Source of the DNA: Cydia pomonella | Taxonomy: Eukaryota > Arthropoda > Insecta > Lepidoptera > Tortricidae | Length of the DNA: 64,000 nt | Direction: 5' to 3' | Assembly (NCBI RefSeq): GCF_033807575.1 | Contig: NC_084725.1 | Coordinates: forward strand, 11,567,001-11,631,000 | In this document: in pieces, positions 12,515-25,100 of the stretch | How the letters are laid out: the number at the start of each line of letters is the position of its first letter | Position numbering within the stretch: position 1 is the first letter of the stretch | Translations under genes and position numbers: made by a program | Notes under the pieces: model-generated | Seen by the model: only the letters and a program-made list of their open reading frames with translations | The model's database searches: none | What the model was told of the DNA's origin: nothing

Positions 12515-12835
12515 ATGTTAGTTAGTGTGGGTCTGATCAAGATTTGAACCACTTCCCGATTTCCGATCGAGCTGAAATTTTGCATACATATATAAATCGG
12601 ATGATAATGCAATGTTATGATGACATGAAGCTCATCTGATGATGGAGATAAGTGGCCAATGGTCATGGAAACTCTGTGAGAAAACAACGCAAACTAATTG
12701 TGTTTGGGGTTGTTAGAATTTTCTCGATTAGTATTAGTTGCCTGTGGAAAGAAATGTACAGTCAGCGATATAAGCTTGTACCAAAAATGAAATTTTTGCC
12801 AGAACTTTCTTTTTTGCTCATTGATATTATTGTTT
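12515..12835 (+). repeat. Dispersed repeat family (four copies)
   Basis: Shares CTCATCTGATGATGGAGA...AAAACAACGCAAACTAATTG...TACAGTCAGCGATA with copies near 22600-22850, 27262-27560 and 40995-41185. Confidence 0.8.
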
Positions 12836-12847
12836 AAAGATACAGTA

Positions 12848-13110
12848 CCTGGGCGACCGAGCTTTGCTCGGTTATAACTATTTATTGTAATATGGTGGTG
12901 TATAGGTGATAATCTTAACTACATTTTTTTACTAAATTAGACTTGTCTAAAACAATAAAAATTAAAATATTATATAAGCTTAAACATATAAAAAAAAAAA
13001 ACAAAAGTTAGTCACCGGGCGGGATTCGAACCAGTAACACTGGTTGTTTCTTGCCGCCCGCGTCTTAACCCGCTGGACCAGACGGACAGTGGCCTACTGA
13101 AACATGAAAT
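12848..13110 (-). mobile_element. tRNA-derived SINE
   Basis: Minus strand: TGGTCCAGCGGGTTAAGACG (A-box-like), GGTTCGAATCC (B box), T-run, and tail ACCGAGCAAAGCTCGGTCGC. Confidence 0.75.
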
Positions 13111-13310
13111 TAGCAACCATATTCGGCGTCGAAAGAAAAACGCATGAAAACTCGAAAACACGTGTTTTCCCAAACATAAGACTAATCTAGATCGATTGTT
13201 TACCCCCAAAAACCCCCATATACCAAATTTCAGCGAAATCGTTAGAGCCGTTTCCGAGATCCCTGAAATATATATATACAAGAATTGCTCGTTTAAAGGT
13301 ATAAGATACA
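13110..13310. repeat. Dispersed repeat ending ATACAAGAATTGCTCG
   Basis: CAGCGAAATCGTTAGAGCCG...CTGAAATATATATATACAAG; the style of a lepidopteran LINE/SINE 3' part. Boundaries not firm. Confidence 0.5.
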
Positions 13311-14378
13311 TTTTACAGTAGGTACAACAAAAAGTGACATACAATTAGAAACAAATACACACAACAACATAAACAACAACAAATTTAACATAAATTGTTT
13401 AAAGTGAAATATTTATAGCTTGTTATGCAGTGAACCAATATGGAAATGTGCAGCTATTGATGAATTAGTCTTAAAACGCGTCGTAACTATTCTTTAGTCT
13501 ACCCGGCAATCCATTTTGGCTATTTGTGTAGACCAGCTATGTACTTATCACTTTACTAAATAGGTACAACTAGGTACTTACCGAACAACGTCATGCTCTA
13601 CGAGCAGACTTTTGACATTGACGAAATCATCATTAATTTTGATGGACCCACTTTTTAAAAGAAAAAATAACTGTATATGCCATTGAGATACAAAAACACA
13701 CAGAACAGACACTGCACCTACTTAATCTTTCTAGTTTAACCCATTGGTTGACTGGTAGAGAATGCCTTACATTAAGTCCGCCATTTGTACCTTCATGTAT
13801 TGTGAAATAAAGATTAAATAAATAAATAAGATAAGGTGGGATAAAACGAACATAGTATATTTTGCTCGGAGCAAGACACCACAGTATAAGGATTCCATAC
13901 AAGTGTGTGTCTTGCCCCGGTGATAGTCTTACCCCACCTTACCTTACCTAATGTTTTAATGGGACCCTATTGTTTTGCGGATCTCTAATTATCGGTTCGT
14001 GCTCGAGAGCGCGCGGCCGAGCCAATAATAGGCTACGGACTGCGGCTTGTACTATGGAGCACCCTCCGTGGTGCAGCCTTAGGGTCACAGGGACAAGCCT
14101 ACATTCTGATGCTATTCTAGGATTCCTATACCTAAATGCGCCATGCCTAGACACGTATTTTCTTTCCTTTTCATACACTAGCGTAGATATATACTAGGTA
14201 ATCCTGTCTGTTTCACGCAAGGCTCAACTACGACATTACTAAAGGGAAAGGTTTATAAAAAGCGCTAAATGATAATGGTAACCCTTATCAGGCATCAGTA
14301 AGCAATCGCAAAGGGCTAGCTTTATTTTTTGCTAAGTTTTTCGGTAAGGGGTAGTTAAATGCATGTGCTAGTAGTTCA

Positions 14379-14423
14379 AACTGGACAGTCTTTCAATGCT
14401 ACCCATTGAAAGACTGTCCAGTT
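14379..14423. repeat. Perfect 19-bp hairpin, 7-nt loop
   Basis: AACTGGACAGTCTTTCAAT and its exact inverse around GCTACCC. A weaker hairpin (TTGAACCGTAAAC) follows at about 14500-14545. Confidence 0.85.
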
Positions 14424-14614
14424 ACATACCCACGGAAAGGGTTGTCCGGTCTCTGGATACGATGTCGTACCAGTGTTGGCCGAAACGACAATCAATTAAA
14501 AATTGAACCGTAAACTGTATCCTTCCGTTACGGTTTACGGTTCAATTCACAATAGTTATTGGTCAATTGCATTAACGTTCTAAGGTGCGAGACGTGGGTG
14601 ACGTCATTACCAAG

Positions 14615-14850
14615 TTTAAATGGAATTGGATGGACATGTTGCCAGGCAGATCGATGGCAGATGGACCAAAATGTTGACAGATTGGTGGCTTACGAATGAA
14701 AGAAGGGCCTGGCGCCCGTTGGCTCGTTGGTTAGACATTTGGAAGATTGTGGGGCATATCTGGGTGAGACTACCCCAAACCGGGAAAAGTGGCGTATACG
14801 AAAATAGGCCTATGCTTAGCTATGGGCGATAGGAGGCTAAAATTATGATG
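14615..14850 (+). pseudogene. LINE RT C-terminal fragment
   Basis: D-G-H-V-A-R-Q-I-D-G-R-W-T-K-M-L-T-D-W and R-A-W-R-P-L-A-R-W-x-D, typical of RTE/L2-like RT ends; then an ATGATGATC tail. Confidence 0.75.
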
Positions 14851-14867
14851 ATCATTATGTGGAATAC

Positions 14868-15380
14868 AGCAACTTGACTCATGTAAACCATACTTTAAAA
14901 AATTACGAATACTTACTTTACCGTGTTTATATATTTTTAAAATTGTACTTTTTGTTAAAGGCAATTCACAGTTATTCCAACAGTTTAAGAGTATACGTCT
15001 TAGAAACAAAATAAATTCATTGCCTTCCAAAACAGCGTTATTTAGGAAAGGTATATTTGGTATGGCTCCAAAAATTTTTAATAAAATTCCGAATGAGTTA
15101 AGAAATACAGATGACATGATTAGATTGATTAGTTTTAAAAGTAAATTATTTAAATTTTTAGTTGACAAAGCATATTATAGTATAAGTGAATTTTTGTTAG
15201 ATGATTATTAATGAATATAATTATTGATTAATGGTAACTGTGCACAGCATGCAGTCACAGTCCATGAATGAAAAATTGTACGCCTTACGGCACAACATAG
15301 TGATACGATTATGATGTATATGGGACCTGTACAATTGTATACTAACCTATGTTGGACAAATAAATGCTTTTGACTTTTGA
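14868..15380 (+). pseudogene. LINE 3' end (Jockey-like RT C-terminus)
   Basis: 15020-15211 encodes A-P-K-I-F-N-K-I-P-N-E-L and F-K-S-K-L-F-K-F-L-V-D-K-A-Y-Y-S, then stop and a 3' part with AATAAATGCTTTTGAC. Confidence 0.78.
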
Positions 15381-15599
15381 TACACCTAATTACCTAGGTG
15401 TAGGGAAGCTTGTTCTCTGAAGCACACTTTGCCTTGCAACCTTAGGGTCGAAGGGACTTTCCCAGATTTTCACGCGATCCATACTAAGAATAAGTACATC
15501 TATTTTTGGTTTTGTCTTGGGTTAAATTATTAACCGACTTTAAGACAAAATTTTCGCCATTTTCTTATTAAAAATAATTCTTAATAAAATCCCTACTAT

Positions 15600-15792
15600 T
15601 GTTATTATAAAGGCGGAAATCTGTCTGTCTGTTTGTTACTTGTTCAAGCTTAAACCGCTGAACAGATCTCGATGACATTGGGCATGGAAACTGTTTGAAA
15701 CCCGCTGGAAAGAATATTGGAAGCTTTTATCAATCTTCGTCAATCGTCATCTTCATTCCACGCAGACGAGGCTGCGGGCAAAAGCTAGTAAT
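15600..15792 (+). mobile_element. Helitron-like or related non-autonomous repeat
   Basis: GCGGAAATCTGTCTGTCTGT at one end and GCGGGCAAAAGCTAGTA at the other. The CTAG-type end suggests a Helitron, but the end hairpin was not established. Confidence 0.4.
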
Positions 15793-16079
15793 GCATAAAA
15801 CTCAATTTCTATTTGCATATAATAAGATGTTTTTATAATTTAGCTTGCATCTCAGAACTCCAAGGCGTTAAGGATATGTTTAAAAATAAATATACAGTGT
15901 TATCTGAAGTATCTTTATTTATTTTAATGTATTACAAATATCTACAAAGATAGATTAGTATATATTATATTTTATAAGTTTATAGGATTACCGTTTGATT
16001 TTTTTTATTAAAAAAAAATGGAAAAAACAGTTTTTATTGTGTTGAAAATAATCAAGAATGGAAAATATTTAGAAGTGGG

Positions 16080-16500
16080 AAAACACATTCTCTTTTTGTA
16101 TGGAAGAGTACGTGATATACGAGAAAATTCCAGCTGAGCCCCTTCTCAGATTTGAGAATTTTAGGTAAATATCTCCGTCGCGCTGACGGGGGCGGCTCCT
16201 AAAATTAGTGCGATAAGGACAACTGCAGCTTAGGCAAAAAATCCTGCGTAAACACCTCAGAAATCGAGGAGTCGTTCTCGACATTTTCCTCCTCCAAAAC
16301 TTAACCAATCGTAACGAAATTTTGGGAAAGTAATGAGAAAGCAGATAATCTGTGTCTGGTCGTTTTGATGTTTGCGTTTATTGTTGCCGATTTTGTATGC
16401 TAGTCCTAGGTGTTTGTTTAGGGTACATTTATTTGGCCATTTTTAGCGCTTTTTAAAGTAACCTAGTTCTTATAAAAATAAGAATATCAAAAAACCAAAA
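16080..16500 (-). repeat. Dispersed repeat family copy
   Basis: Reverse sense relative of 8640-8880 and 38690-39190; it carries the empty site of the MITE at 38822. Confidence 0.7.
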
Positions 16501-16539
16501 CATACAGACACATGGTAATATTGAAATGATATAAAAAAA

Positions 16540-17870
16540 GCGGCCAAGTGCGAGTCGGACTCGCGCATGAAGGGTTCCGTACCATTTAAGACGTATTAAA
16601 AAAAAATCTACTTGCTAGATCTTGTTCAACATTTTACCACTTTGGACACACATTTTACCACTTTGGAACTGTCTCTCGCGCAAACTATTCAGTTTAGAAA
16701 AAAATGATGTTAGGAACCTAAATATCATTTTTGAAGACCTATCCATAGATACCCCACACGTATGGGTTTGATGAAAAAAATTTTTTTTTAATTTATTGAC
16801 GTATTAAAAAAAAACTATTCACTAGATCTCGTTCAAACCAATTTTCGGTGGAAGTTTGCATGGTAATGTATATCATATATTTTTTTTAGATTTTTCATTC
16901 TGTTATTTTAGAAGTTACAGGGGGGGGGACACACATTTTTTCACTTTGGAAGTGTCTCTCGCGCAAACTATTCAGTTTAGAAAAAAATGATATTAGAAAC
17001 CTAAATATCATTTTTGAAGACCTATCCATAGATACCCCACACGTATGGGTTTGATGAAAAAAATTTTTTTTTTAAATTTTTATGACGTATTAAAAAAAAA
17101 CTACTTACTAGATCTCGTTCGAACCAATTTTCGGTGGAAGTTTGCATGGCAATGTATATCATATATTTTTTTTAGATTTTTCATTCTGTTATTTTAGAAG
17201 TTACAGGGGGGGGGACACACATTTTTTCACTTTGGAAGTGTCTCTCGCGCAAACTATTCAGTTTAGAAAAAAATGATATTAGAAACCTAAATATCATTTT
17301 TGAAGACCTATCCATAGATACCCCACACGTATGGGTTTGATGAAAAATTTTTTTTTTTTTAAATTTTTATGACGTATTCAAAAAAAACTACTTACTAGAT
17401 CTCGTTCGAACCAATTTTCGGTGGAAGTTTGCATGGCAATGTATATCATATATTATTTTTAGATTTTTCATTCTGTTATTTTAGAAGTTACGGGGGGGGG
17501 GGACACACTTTTTACCACTTTGGAAGTGTCTCTCGCGCAAACTTTTCAGTTTAGAAAAAAATGATATTAGAAACCTCAATATCATTTTTAAAGACCTATC
17601 TATAGATACCCCACACGTATGAGTTTGATGAAAAAAGATTTTTTGAGTTTCAGTTCTAAGTATGGGGAACCCCCAAAATTTATTGTTTTTTTTCTATTTT
17701 TGTGTGAACATCATAATGCGGTTCATAGAATACATCTACTTACCAAGTTTGAACAGTATAGCTTTTATAGTTTCGGAAAAAAGTGGCTGTGACAGAATCG
17801 GACAGACAGACGGACATGACGAATCTATAAGGGTTCCGTTTTTTGCCATTTGGCTACGGAACCCTAAAAA
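16540..17870. mobile_element. GGGTTCCGTA element with ~285-bp tandem repeats
   Basis: Outer parts GGCCAAGTGCGAGTCGGACT...GGGTTCCGTACC and ...GGCTACGGAACCCTAA. Inside, ATCCATAGATACCCCACACG-type sequence recurs near 16741, 17024, 17310 and 17598, so four partial units. Confidence 0.8.
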
Positions 17871-18309
17871 TCGTCTAGGGTCACAAAATCCAAAGAACAA
17901 AAGGTCGAGAATGGGAAAATGACCACTAATATTTCCTCTTAACTTTTCACAAACTTGATAGTAAGAATCTAAGAATGAATATACATCTATCCCTATAAGT
18001 TCCATATTTGACGTAGCCTTCGAGCAACACCGGCTTCCGACACGTCGGAAGGGAGGAGCCCAAGCGATATCTTACCGAACAAATCATTCTGCCATTTTTT
18101 GCGGGGGGAAACGTGCACACAGTCGCACTTCTCACTCGCACATACAAAATCCAATCTGTAAAGACGACACAAATACATAGAAAATGACAAACGTCAGAGA
18201 CTAATGTTGCCAACCTCGATCTTCTTTTGTGTATGGACGAGTCACAACATGCACCGCAATAGGTACAGTTGTACCTATGCTTCGGTAGAGGGGAAATAAT
18301 AACGAATCG

Positions 18310-18745
18310 TCGACGATCCCAAACTCACAAGCGGTATTGAACCTTTAAGTCTAAGGAGAGACTTTGCCTCCTTATGTGTGTTCTACCGCTTGTACAATGG
18401 GCTGTGCTCTGAAGAATTGTTTGACATGATGCCCACGGCTACTTTCTATCACCGCACCGCCCGCCGTCGGCAGGGTGTTCATCCTCACCCTAGAACCTAA
18501 ATGGTCACGCACTGTGCTGTTTAAGAGGAACTTCCTCCCGCGCACGCTCCGGTTGTTGAATGAGCTACCTGCTGAGGTTTTCCCGAGGGTCTACAGTATG
18601 AGGTTCTTCAAAAAAGGAGTGTACAGATTTTTAAAGGGTCGGCAACGCGCATGAAACACCTCTGAAGTTGCAGGTGTCCATAGGCTACGGTGACTGCTTA
18701 CCATCAGGCGGGCCGTATGCTTGCTTGCCACCGTCGTGGTATAAA
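18310..18745 (+). pseudogene. CR1-like LINE 3' end
   Basis: R-R-D-F-A-S-L-C-V-F-Y-R-L-Y-N-G-L, then after a stop and frame change F-L-P-R-T-L-R-L-L-N-E-L-P and F-F-K-K-G-V-Y-R-F-L-K-G-R. The 3' tail GTTGCAGGTGTCC...TATAAAAAAAA is the unit amplified at 53 kb. Confidence 0.8.
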
Positions 18746-18872
18746 AAAAAAATACGAATGCCGTCTCCCTTCCCAGTGTTGCTCGAAGGACGTAGCACTT
18801 GGTGTAAAAACTTAGCGTGGTTCGATTCTAGATCTACGAGAAGTGAATCAGGCTGCCCATCGTACGTTTTTC

Positions 18873-19118
18873 TTATGATCTGCTACAAACAGCGCATCTC
18901 GACACATGAGAGCGTGCGTTAATCTGCGATATAATCCTCGGTCCGGGTGCCAACAACTCATCATCAACGGCAGCCAACCAGAAGCTAAGACGCCCACCGA
19001 TCACACGATGGCGACAGGAGCCTTCTTCACCACTGCATTCTATCACTGGCACCATGTTAAAGTACAAAAGACAGGAGCCTGGGCTGGCGAGGGCTTCGGC
19101 GCTGGCGTCCTCAGCATA
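18873..19118 (-). CDS. Fibulin-collagen gene, exon 8 (end of second C4, stop)
   Basis: Acceptor TTGCCCGCAG, phase 0, 81 codons and TAA at 18875-18873. It has the missing half of the second C4: G-S-C, V-I-E-C, S-F-W-L-A and a terminal S-R-C-A-V-C. With exon 7 it gives 12 cysteines. The intron from exon 7 is about 1.2 kb and contains MITE, SINE and LINE pieces. Confidence 0.9.
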   Translation of the reverse strand, partial: YAEDASAEALASPGSCLLYFNMVPVIECSGEEGSCRHRVIGGRLSFWLAAVDDELLAPGPRIISQINARSHVSRCAVCSRS

Positions 19119-22100
19119 CTGCGGGCAAACGGTAATCTTAGAACAGCAAACACTTTACCACGTCGAATAATGGTCCCATGATAGTTCATAATTATCATTG
19201 AGTAGCTGTCACAAAAAATGTAGATATTTTTAAAAAGATTAATTCACTAATTTAATTAGAAATGTTAGGCAATGACCCAGTTGAGCAATGTTTGGAAAAA
19301 TAGAAAACTCACAAACAAAACCAAAATACACCTCGTTCGCTCTCTGGTTTTCTCTATTGCGCTTTATGGGGCAGAGACATGGACGTTGAGCGTCCATGTA
19401 CTATGTCCATATACATGTACTGAGGATACCGTAGAGTCATACCAAGATAAGTTGGCAACGATTTTGACATTTTGGCATTTATTCGTGTGATGAGCATGGA
19501 TATTTGTTCCCGAGTCATGGGTGTTTTCTTTGTATTTAAGTATTTATAAATATTTATATATTATATATATCGTTGTCTAAGTACCCTCAACACAAGCCTT
19601 ATTGAGCTTACTGTGGGACTTAGTCAATTTGTGTAATAATGTCCTATAATATTTATTTATTTATTTATTTTAAACGTCAAACTGGTATGAAATTATGACG
19701 TTTACTTAACACTTGCACAGGCTGGGCTTAAAAATCGTTGCCAACTTAGCTTTGTCTGACTCTACACTAAACACTAATTTTATTCTAAATTTGAAGCTTC
19801 TATGTCTGCTAGAAATGCCTTAGATTTTGATAATCGTTCAGTCAGTCAGTGAGTGATTGACAAAATTAAGAAACTTTGACTACTGGTTCAAATTGAATGA
19901 AATTTGTAATATACTGTATTTATACAATGCCTGCTTGGTTACTGAAAATCAGGCTTCTAGTTTTATCCACAACGAAGGTATAGGGATGAGACTGGGCTGC
20001 TTTTTTACTCTACTTGGCGGGAGCACTGCTGTGCCCCCAGGTACTGAATAATAGATTTTACATTTTCAGAAGAAAGGGGAGGAGAAAGACGTGACAGCAC
20101 GTGAGTAAATCTACTATATGTACCTATCCCGTTTTAATCCGCAATCACATTAAAAACCTAAAAAGCTGGTATCTTGAACCTGTGGTAATTTTACGTTGTT
20201 AATCTCAATTTCAAAGGGAGTTTGATTAATACCTCTTAACCAAAGATGGATAATCAACGTTTTATCAAGATTTATCAAAAAGCCATTTACTTCCGAACTA
20301 CTATCAATGAAACTGTTTAAATCGCAAAATTTAATACTTACTGTCGCAAAACTGTATCCAGTCCACAATGCATCCCAGCCTATCGGACAGCTCGGGTCAA
20401 TAACACTTTGACTATGCACTGCCATCGCGTTATGTGGCACTTCGCAGACAACGCATCTCGAGATGTACTTCTTGATATCTTGTCCTATAACATGGTTTGT
20501 CACCAAAGGTTCGCCAGTTGTCAACCAATAGCTGTTATCATTTCTCCTTAAATAGCTGTTGCAGTCGCTTGCCGAACATGTCTGGAATGGCATCGCGGTA
20601 AATTTTCTTACGCAGGAACCAGCGTTACCCAAGTCTTTGGAAAAAAGCGAATATCCTTCCCAAAGCTTAACATGCCCAGCATGACATGAAGGGATATCTT
20701 GAGTCTGACTGTGTTTCACTAGTAGTACTCCAGAGCTAGAATATTTTTCTGTAAACATGTCCGATCCTAGTGATACTGGTGATCCTGGCTCTCCTTTTTC
20801 ACCTTTCGGACCTCTTATTCCAGGAAGACCTGGATATCCAGGATCACCTTTGAGTCCCATTTCTCCGCGATCACCTTTCGGTCCGCGTCTTCCAGGAAAA
20901 CCTAAAAGTCCTGGGGGTCCCATTGGCCCCATTTCTCCGCGTTCACCTGGCAGTCCCGGTGCACCTGGAAATCCTACAGCACCAGGTATTCCTGGGAGTC
21001 CCATGGGCCCCATAACTCCTTTTTCACCTGGCATACCATGCATACCTGCACGTCCAGGAAAACCGGGTAGTCCTGGATCCCCCATGGGCCCCATTTGTCC
21101 ACGTTCGCCTTTAGGTCCTTGAATGCAAGTGATATTCCTATGTTCTTTGTCTGTTGCGTCGCCCTTTCCCGTTGAAACTGTATCTCCTCCTTCATCCTTA
21201 TTACTTTTTTGTCCCGGTCCGCCAATCAACACCACCATCGGTTGATCAGTAGTGGTAGCAGTTTCATGTTTAGTCACATCTAGAAAAAGAAATACAATGT
21301 TTTAAGCTTTTATTTAAAATATGTAAATTTTGCACACTCATGCAATTTGGATAATTCATCTTTGACAATATTTATTGGCATTTTTGTGTAGAATCGTTTA
21401 TAATTGCGAAATCTTGTACATCCGAGACTTTTGATGAATGTCAACGTATTTTTCTCTGTCACTCTAATTACGTCTAAGTAAGAGTAAAAGAGAAAGATCC
21501 CCGCAATTTGCGAATTTCGGTTTTCGCGGTAAGCCCCCTGAATGTGCTATGTTGTCTAAGAGTGCCGCAACGCGGCAAAAGTCATGCCTAGCACAGGAGG
21601 GGCGCGACATGTCGCTAGCCATGCAGATTTATTAGAAAGAGATTCCATTGATTTCTATATATTTTTTTAATATACTACTATACCTAGAAAGAGCCCAGAG
21701 AGCGGTACTCAAGGTAGCTTTAGTACCGCTCTCTGGGCTCTTTCTATTGTATGTGGTACTTTTCGCCCATGCTTATACCTAACTGAACTCCTAATTATGT
21801 ATAAATCATGTGAAGTACTAACTGTTCGTCAACTATTTCTATTAAAAACAACACTAAAGCAGCACGCCAAAATTCCTTTCAACACTAAATATAATAAGAA
21901 AAGGCGCAAAGATATTGTATGTATTCAAACCGTACAAAGAGCGCATGTATTTTCATCTAGACTTTTTTCTTTTTGGGCCCATTTTTGTACAACAGGTTAA
22001 ATGCAAAACTAGACGTATACCCGTTTAGCTATGCTGGTTGTAAGAATACTCTACGACGCGCCCTACAAAATAACTCACTAATAGTCGTAAAATTATTACC

Positions 22101-25100
22101 TACTGTACCTTGATATTTAATACTTAAGTTATTTTGTTAAGGTGATAAGACTTTTATTGTGTACTACTTATAATTTATAATTAAGTTAATAATTAAACAC
22201 TCATTAATATTAAATTATTTTTTTACAAGCAGTAACGTCTACGAACGATGCTGTTAAGCTTAGAATAAATTAAAAAGTGGAAAACATACTGCCTTGGGTG
22301 AGACATGAAATCCAGATGCCGTGAGTTCAAGTCAGTAGGCAGTAATTTTTCCATTTTTTAATTTATTCTAAGCGAATTAATATTGTCCTTTGCTGCCTGA
22401 AATACAAGAAATCCTAGTACAGGCATTTGTAAATCACTTTTCTCTACCAACAGTCCTTAGTCTTTAAGAGCAACCATTGTACGAGTACAATCCTTTTTCA
22501 TGTTTTTTTTTGTATTTGTATATCTTGCAAGATTTTTAACTAAGTACAAGTAATAGAATTTCGAGTCAAATCTTGCAAGCTTAATTAGAGCCTTGTTTCT
22601 ATTATTCGATTGAGTTCAAACATAATGCAACACATTAAAATGCAAGTTGGGTGACTATGCAATATTATGGTACTATCGAGCTGATCTGATGGTGGACACA
22701 GGAGGTGGCCATAGGAACTGTGTAATAAAACAACGCAACCTAGTTGTGTTTGGGTTAGTTAGAATTATCTCGATGAATTTTAGTTGCCTGTTGAAAAAAA
22801 AATATTGTCAGCGATAAAAGCTTAAATCAAAAACGATTTTTTTTATATTATCTATATCTTCATATACCAAAAAGTGTCCGACAAAAAACCATAAGTAAAT
22901 AGGTGGCGCTACAATAGAGAAAAAAATCTAATCACAGACAGCGCACTTCACTCCGTCAATAACGCCTAGGTGTTCTTAGCTACTCTAGCGCTACTCTGGA
23001 GAGATTTGGAACTATTATTTACAGTACATATGGTGCTACTTTATAGCACTAGTGCGAAAATTAGCATATTATGTTACTGTGTCGAACATTTAAAGGGACA
23101 TATGTACTGTAAAACGTTGTACGATACATGTGCGAATAGGTAATTCGCAACTCGTGTCGATTTAAAACACTCCCTTCGGTCGTGTTTTAATTTATCGCCA
23201 CTCGTTTCGAATTTCCTATTTTTCGCACTTGTATCGTAATGTACGTACTATTATAGCTGACAGCTGGACACTTTTGCAACAGTTCTGACTATGGAGATTC
23301 TGTTCCTTGCCTCTACCTTCCATATTATCTACTTACTAGTGTCACAATCCGTGCAACGTATTCCAGTTAGTGACCATTCTGTTACGCAGTTGGGGGGACA
23401 ATCGCATCTATAATCACCAAGTGTGTTGACGCAGATCGCTCCTTTGGTTTCGCACTCCTCGCCGACCTGGCCGTCAGCACATTCGTCTATGTCTGTAATG
23501 CGAAAATAAACTACATATTTTACTCAGGTTTATGATTTGTTGATTCTGTAAGGTACTCTATTTTAAAGACAGCGTGATAAAACTAGTGTGTAGTGATTAA
23601 AAGTGACACTTATTTTGTTACATGGATAAGTCTATTCATAACACGCCTGCTGGTAACCCAACATTCCCAACGGCATGCTTAAACATCTAGGTCGTGGATT
23701 CAATCCTCTGCTTCTTTTCGTGAAACCCCTTCCACCCTTCAGCCTTTTTTCTTGAAAGTTATGTACGAAATATATTTTGATATTCGCTAAAGTAAGGCAT
23801 CGGTCTAAGGTCAGTAAAGCTTAGATTTCTCTCTGGGTTGGAAAATCAGACAGCAGCCGCTTAATAACCGTGCAGTAAAGTGGAATAATCTTACGAAAAG
23901 TTGAGTCAGAACTCTGAACTCCTTTAGGATGCCAGCAGGAAGCTAAGATGAGGAAAAGAAGTAAAAACTTTACCTTGGCAACTCTTGCCATCCTCGCCAA
24001 GTGTGTACCCTAGCATGCAGCTGCATACGACATCAATTCCGCCTTTGTCTGTGCAATAATGTTCGCATTGATTCTCAGAGGACTGCTTGCAACGATCCAT
24101 CTAAAAACAAAAACAGGTCCTTATCAATCAATAAAACGACAGCCTTTCTAAATCAAAAGATCATCATCATTAGAGTTTAAGGAACCTTGCCAAAAAAAGC
24201 AGAATTACCTCGCAGCATATCCTAAAGGCATTACCAGGCAGCAGCTGATCCGTTTTGTTGCCTGTCGGCAACTGTGTTGCGCAGATATCCGGATCGTGCG
24301 AGAAAAACTCCCTTCCCCTTTTGCATTCGTTGCAGCACATCTGACAAGTTGAATTGAAGAAATTAATTTATTAAAACATGATCTTTGATAGATCTCTTTC
24401 TCTTGGTTGGTCCCTCATGTGAGAATAGTGGTCGGTATCAGGGGACCGATTTTTAAATTAAGAGAGCTCGATTTCGTCACTCGAAAATCTGTGGAAAACG
24501 GCGAAATGCTATTTTTGAAATACGAGCGATAGAAATTGGGAATCGAGTGGTATTGACCACTCGAGTGGAATTTAAATGCCTCGAAGTGGAGATATGTTTG
24601 AACAAAATACAGGAAATCGAGTGGTCGAAATTCAAAAATGGGCCCCCAGGGTTGCATCTGATGATTGCATCGGATGATTTGCATCCACCAGTTTCTGTCC
24701 AGTGCATCTCTCCCGTAGAAATCACAGGATGATGACTCTTAAACTTGTTCAGTTCTCTTAATATACTAAATTAAACGTGGAGCATTCTCTTCTAAACATT
24801 TATTTAGGTAAAAACATAATAATAAACGGAAACATATTTTGCATGACAAAAAGCAAGAACGAACATAGAATAGTTAACCAAAGACAAGGAGTAAAAATAA
24901 ATAGGAGTGTTGCCAATGTAAAAAATGTACATTATACTTCCTATCCAAATCCACGATAACGTGTACTGCTGCTAGTATATTATATTTGTTGTCTTGGATT
25001 TGGATACTCGTATAATTGTAATCAAACTTCACAGGTAAGTTCCTTTGATTATTAATTATATTAACAAGTTCATCTCATTAGTTCCGCCCGATTAGGTAGG

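Noticed and set aside
20067..20101. Possible plus-strand micro-exon between TTTTCAG and GTGAGTAA
   Set aside because: Good splice-like ends but no neighbouring exon or family match; likely chance.
20150..20341. Collagen ORF continuing to a stop near 20150
   Set aside because: A GTAAGT donor ends the exon at 20342, and the proper second-C4 end is found at 19118-18873. The extension resembles retrotransposon RT.
20757..21122. Plus-strand Pro/Gly-rich ORF opposite the collagen exon
   Set aside because: Reverse-strand image of the Gly-X-Y codons.
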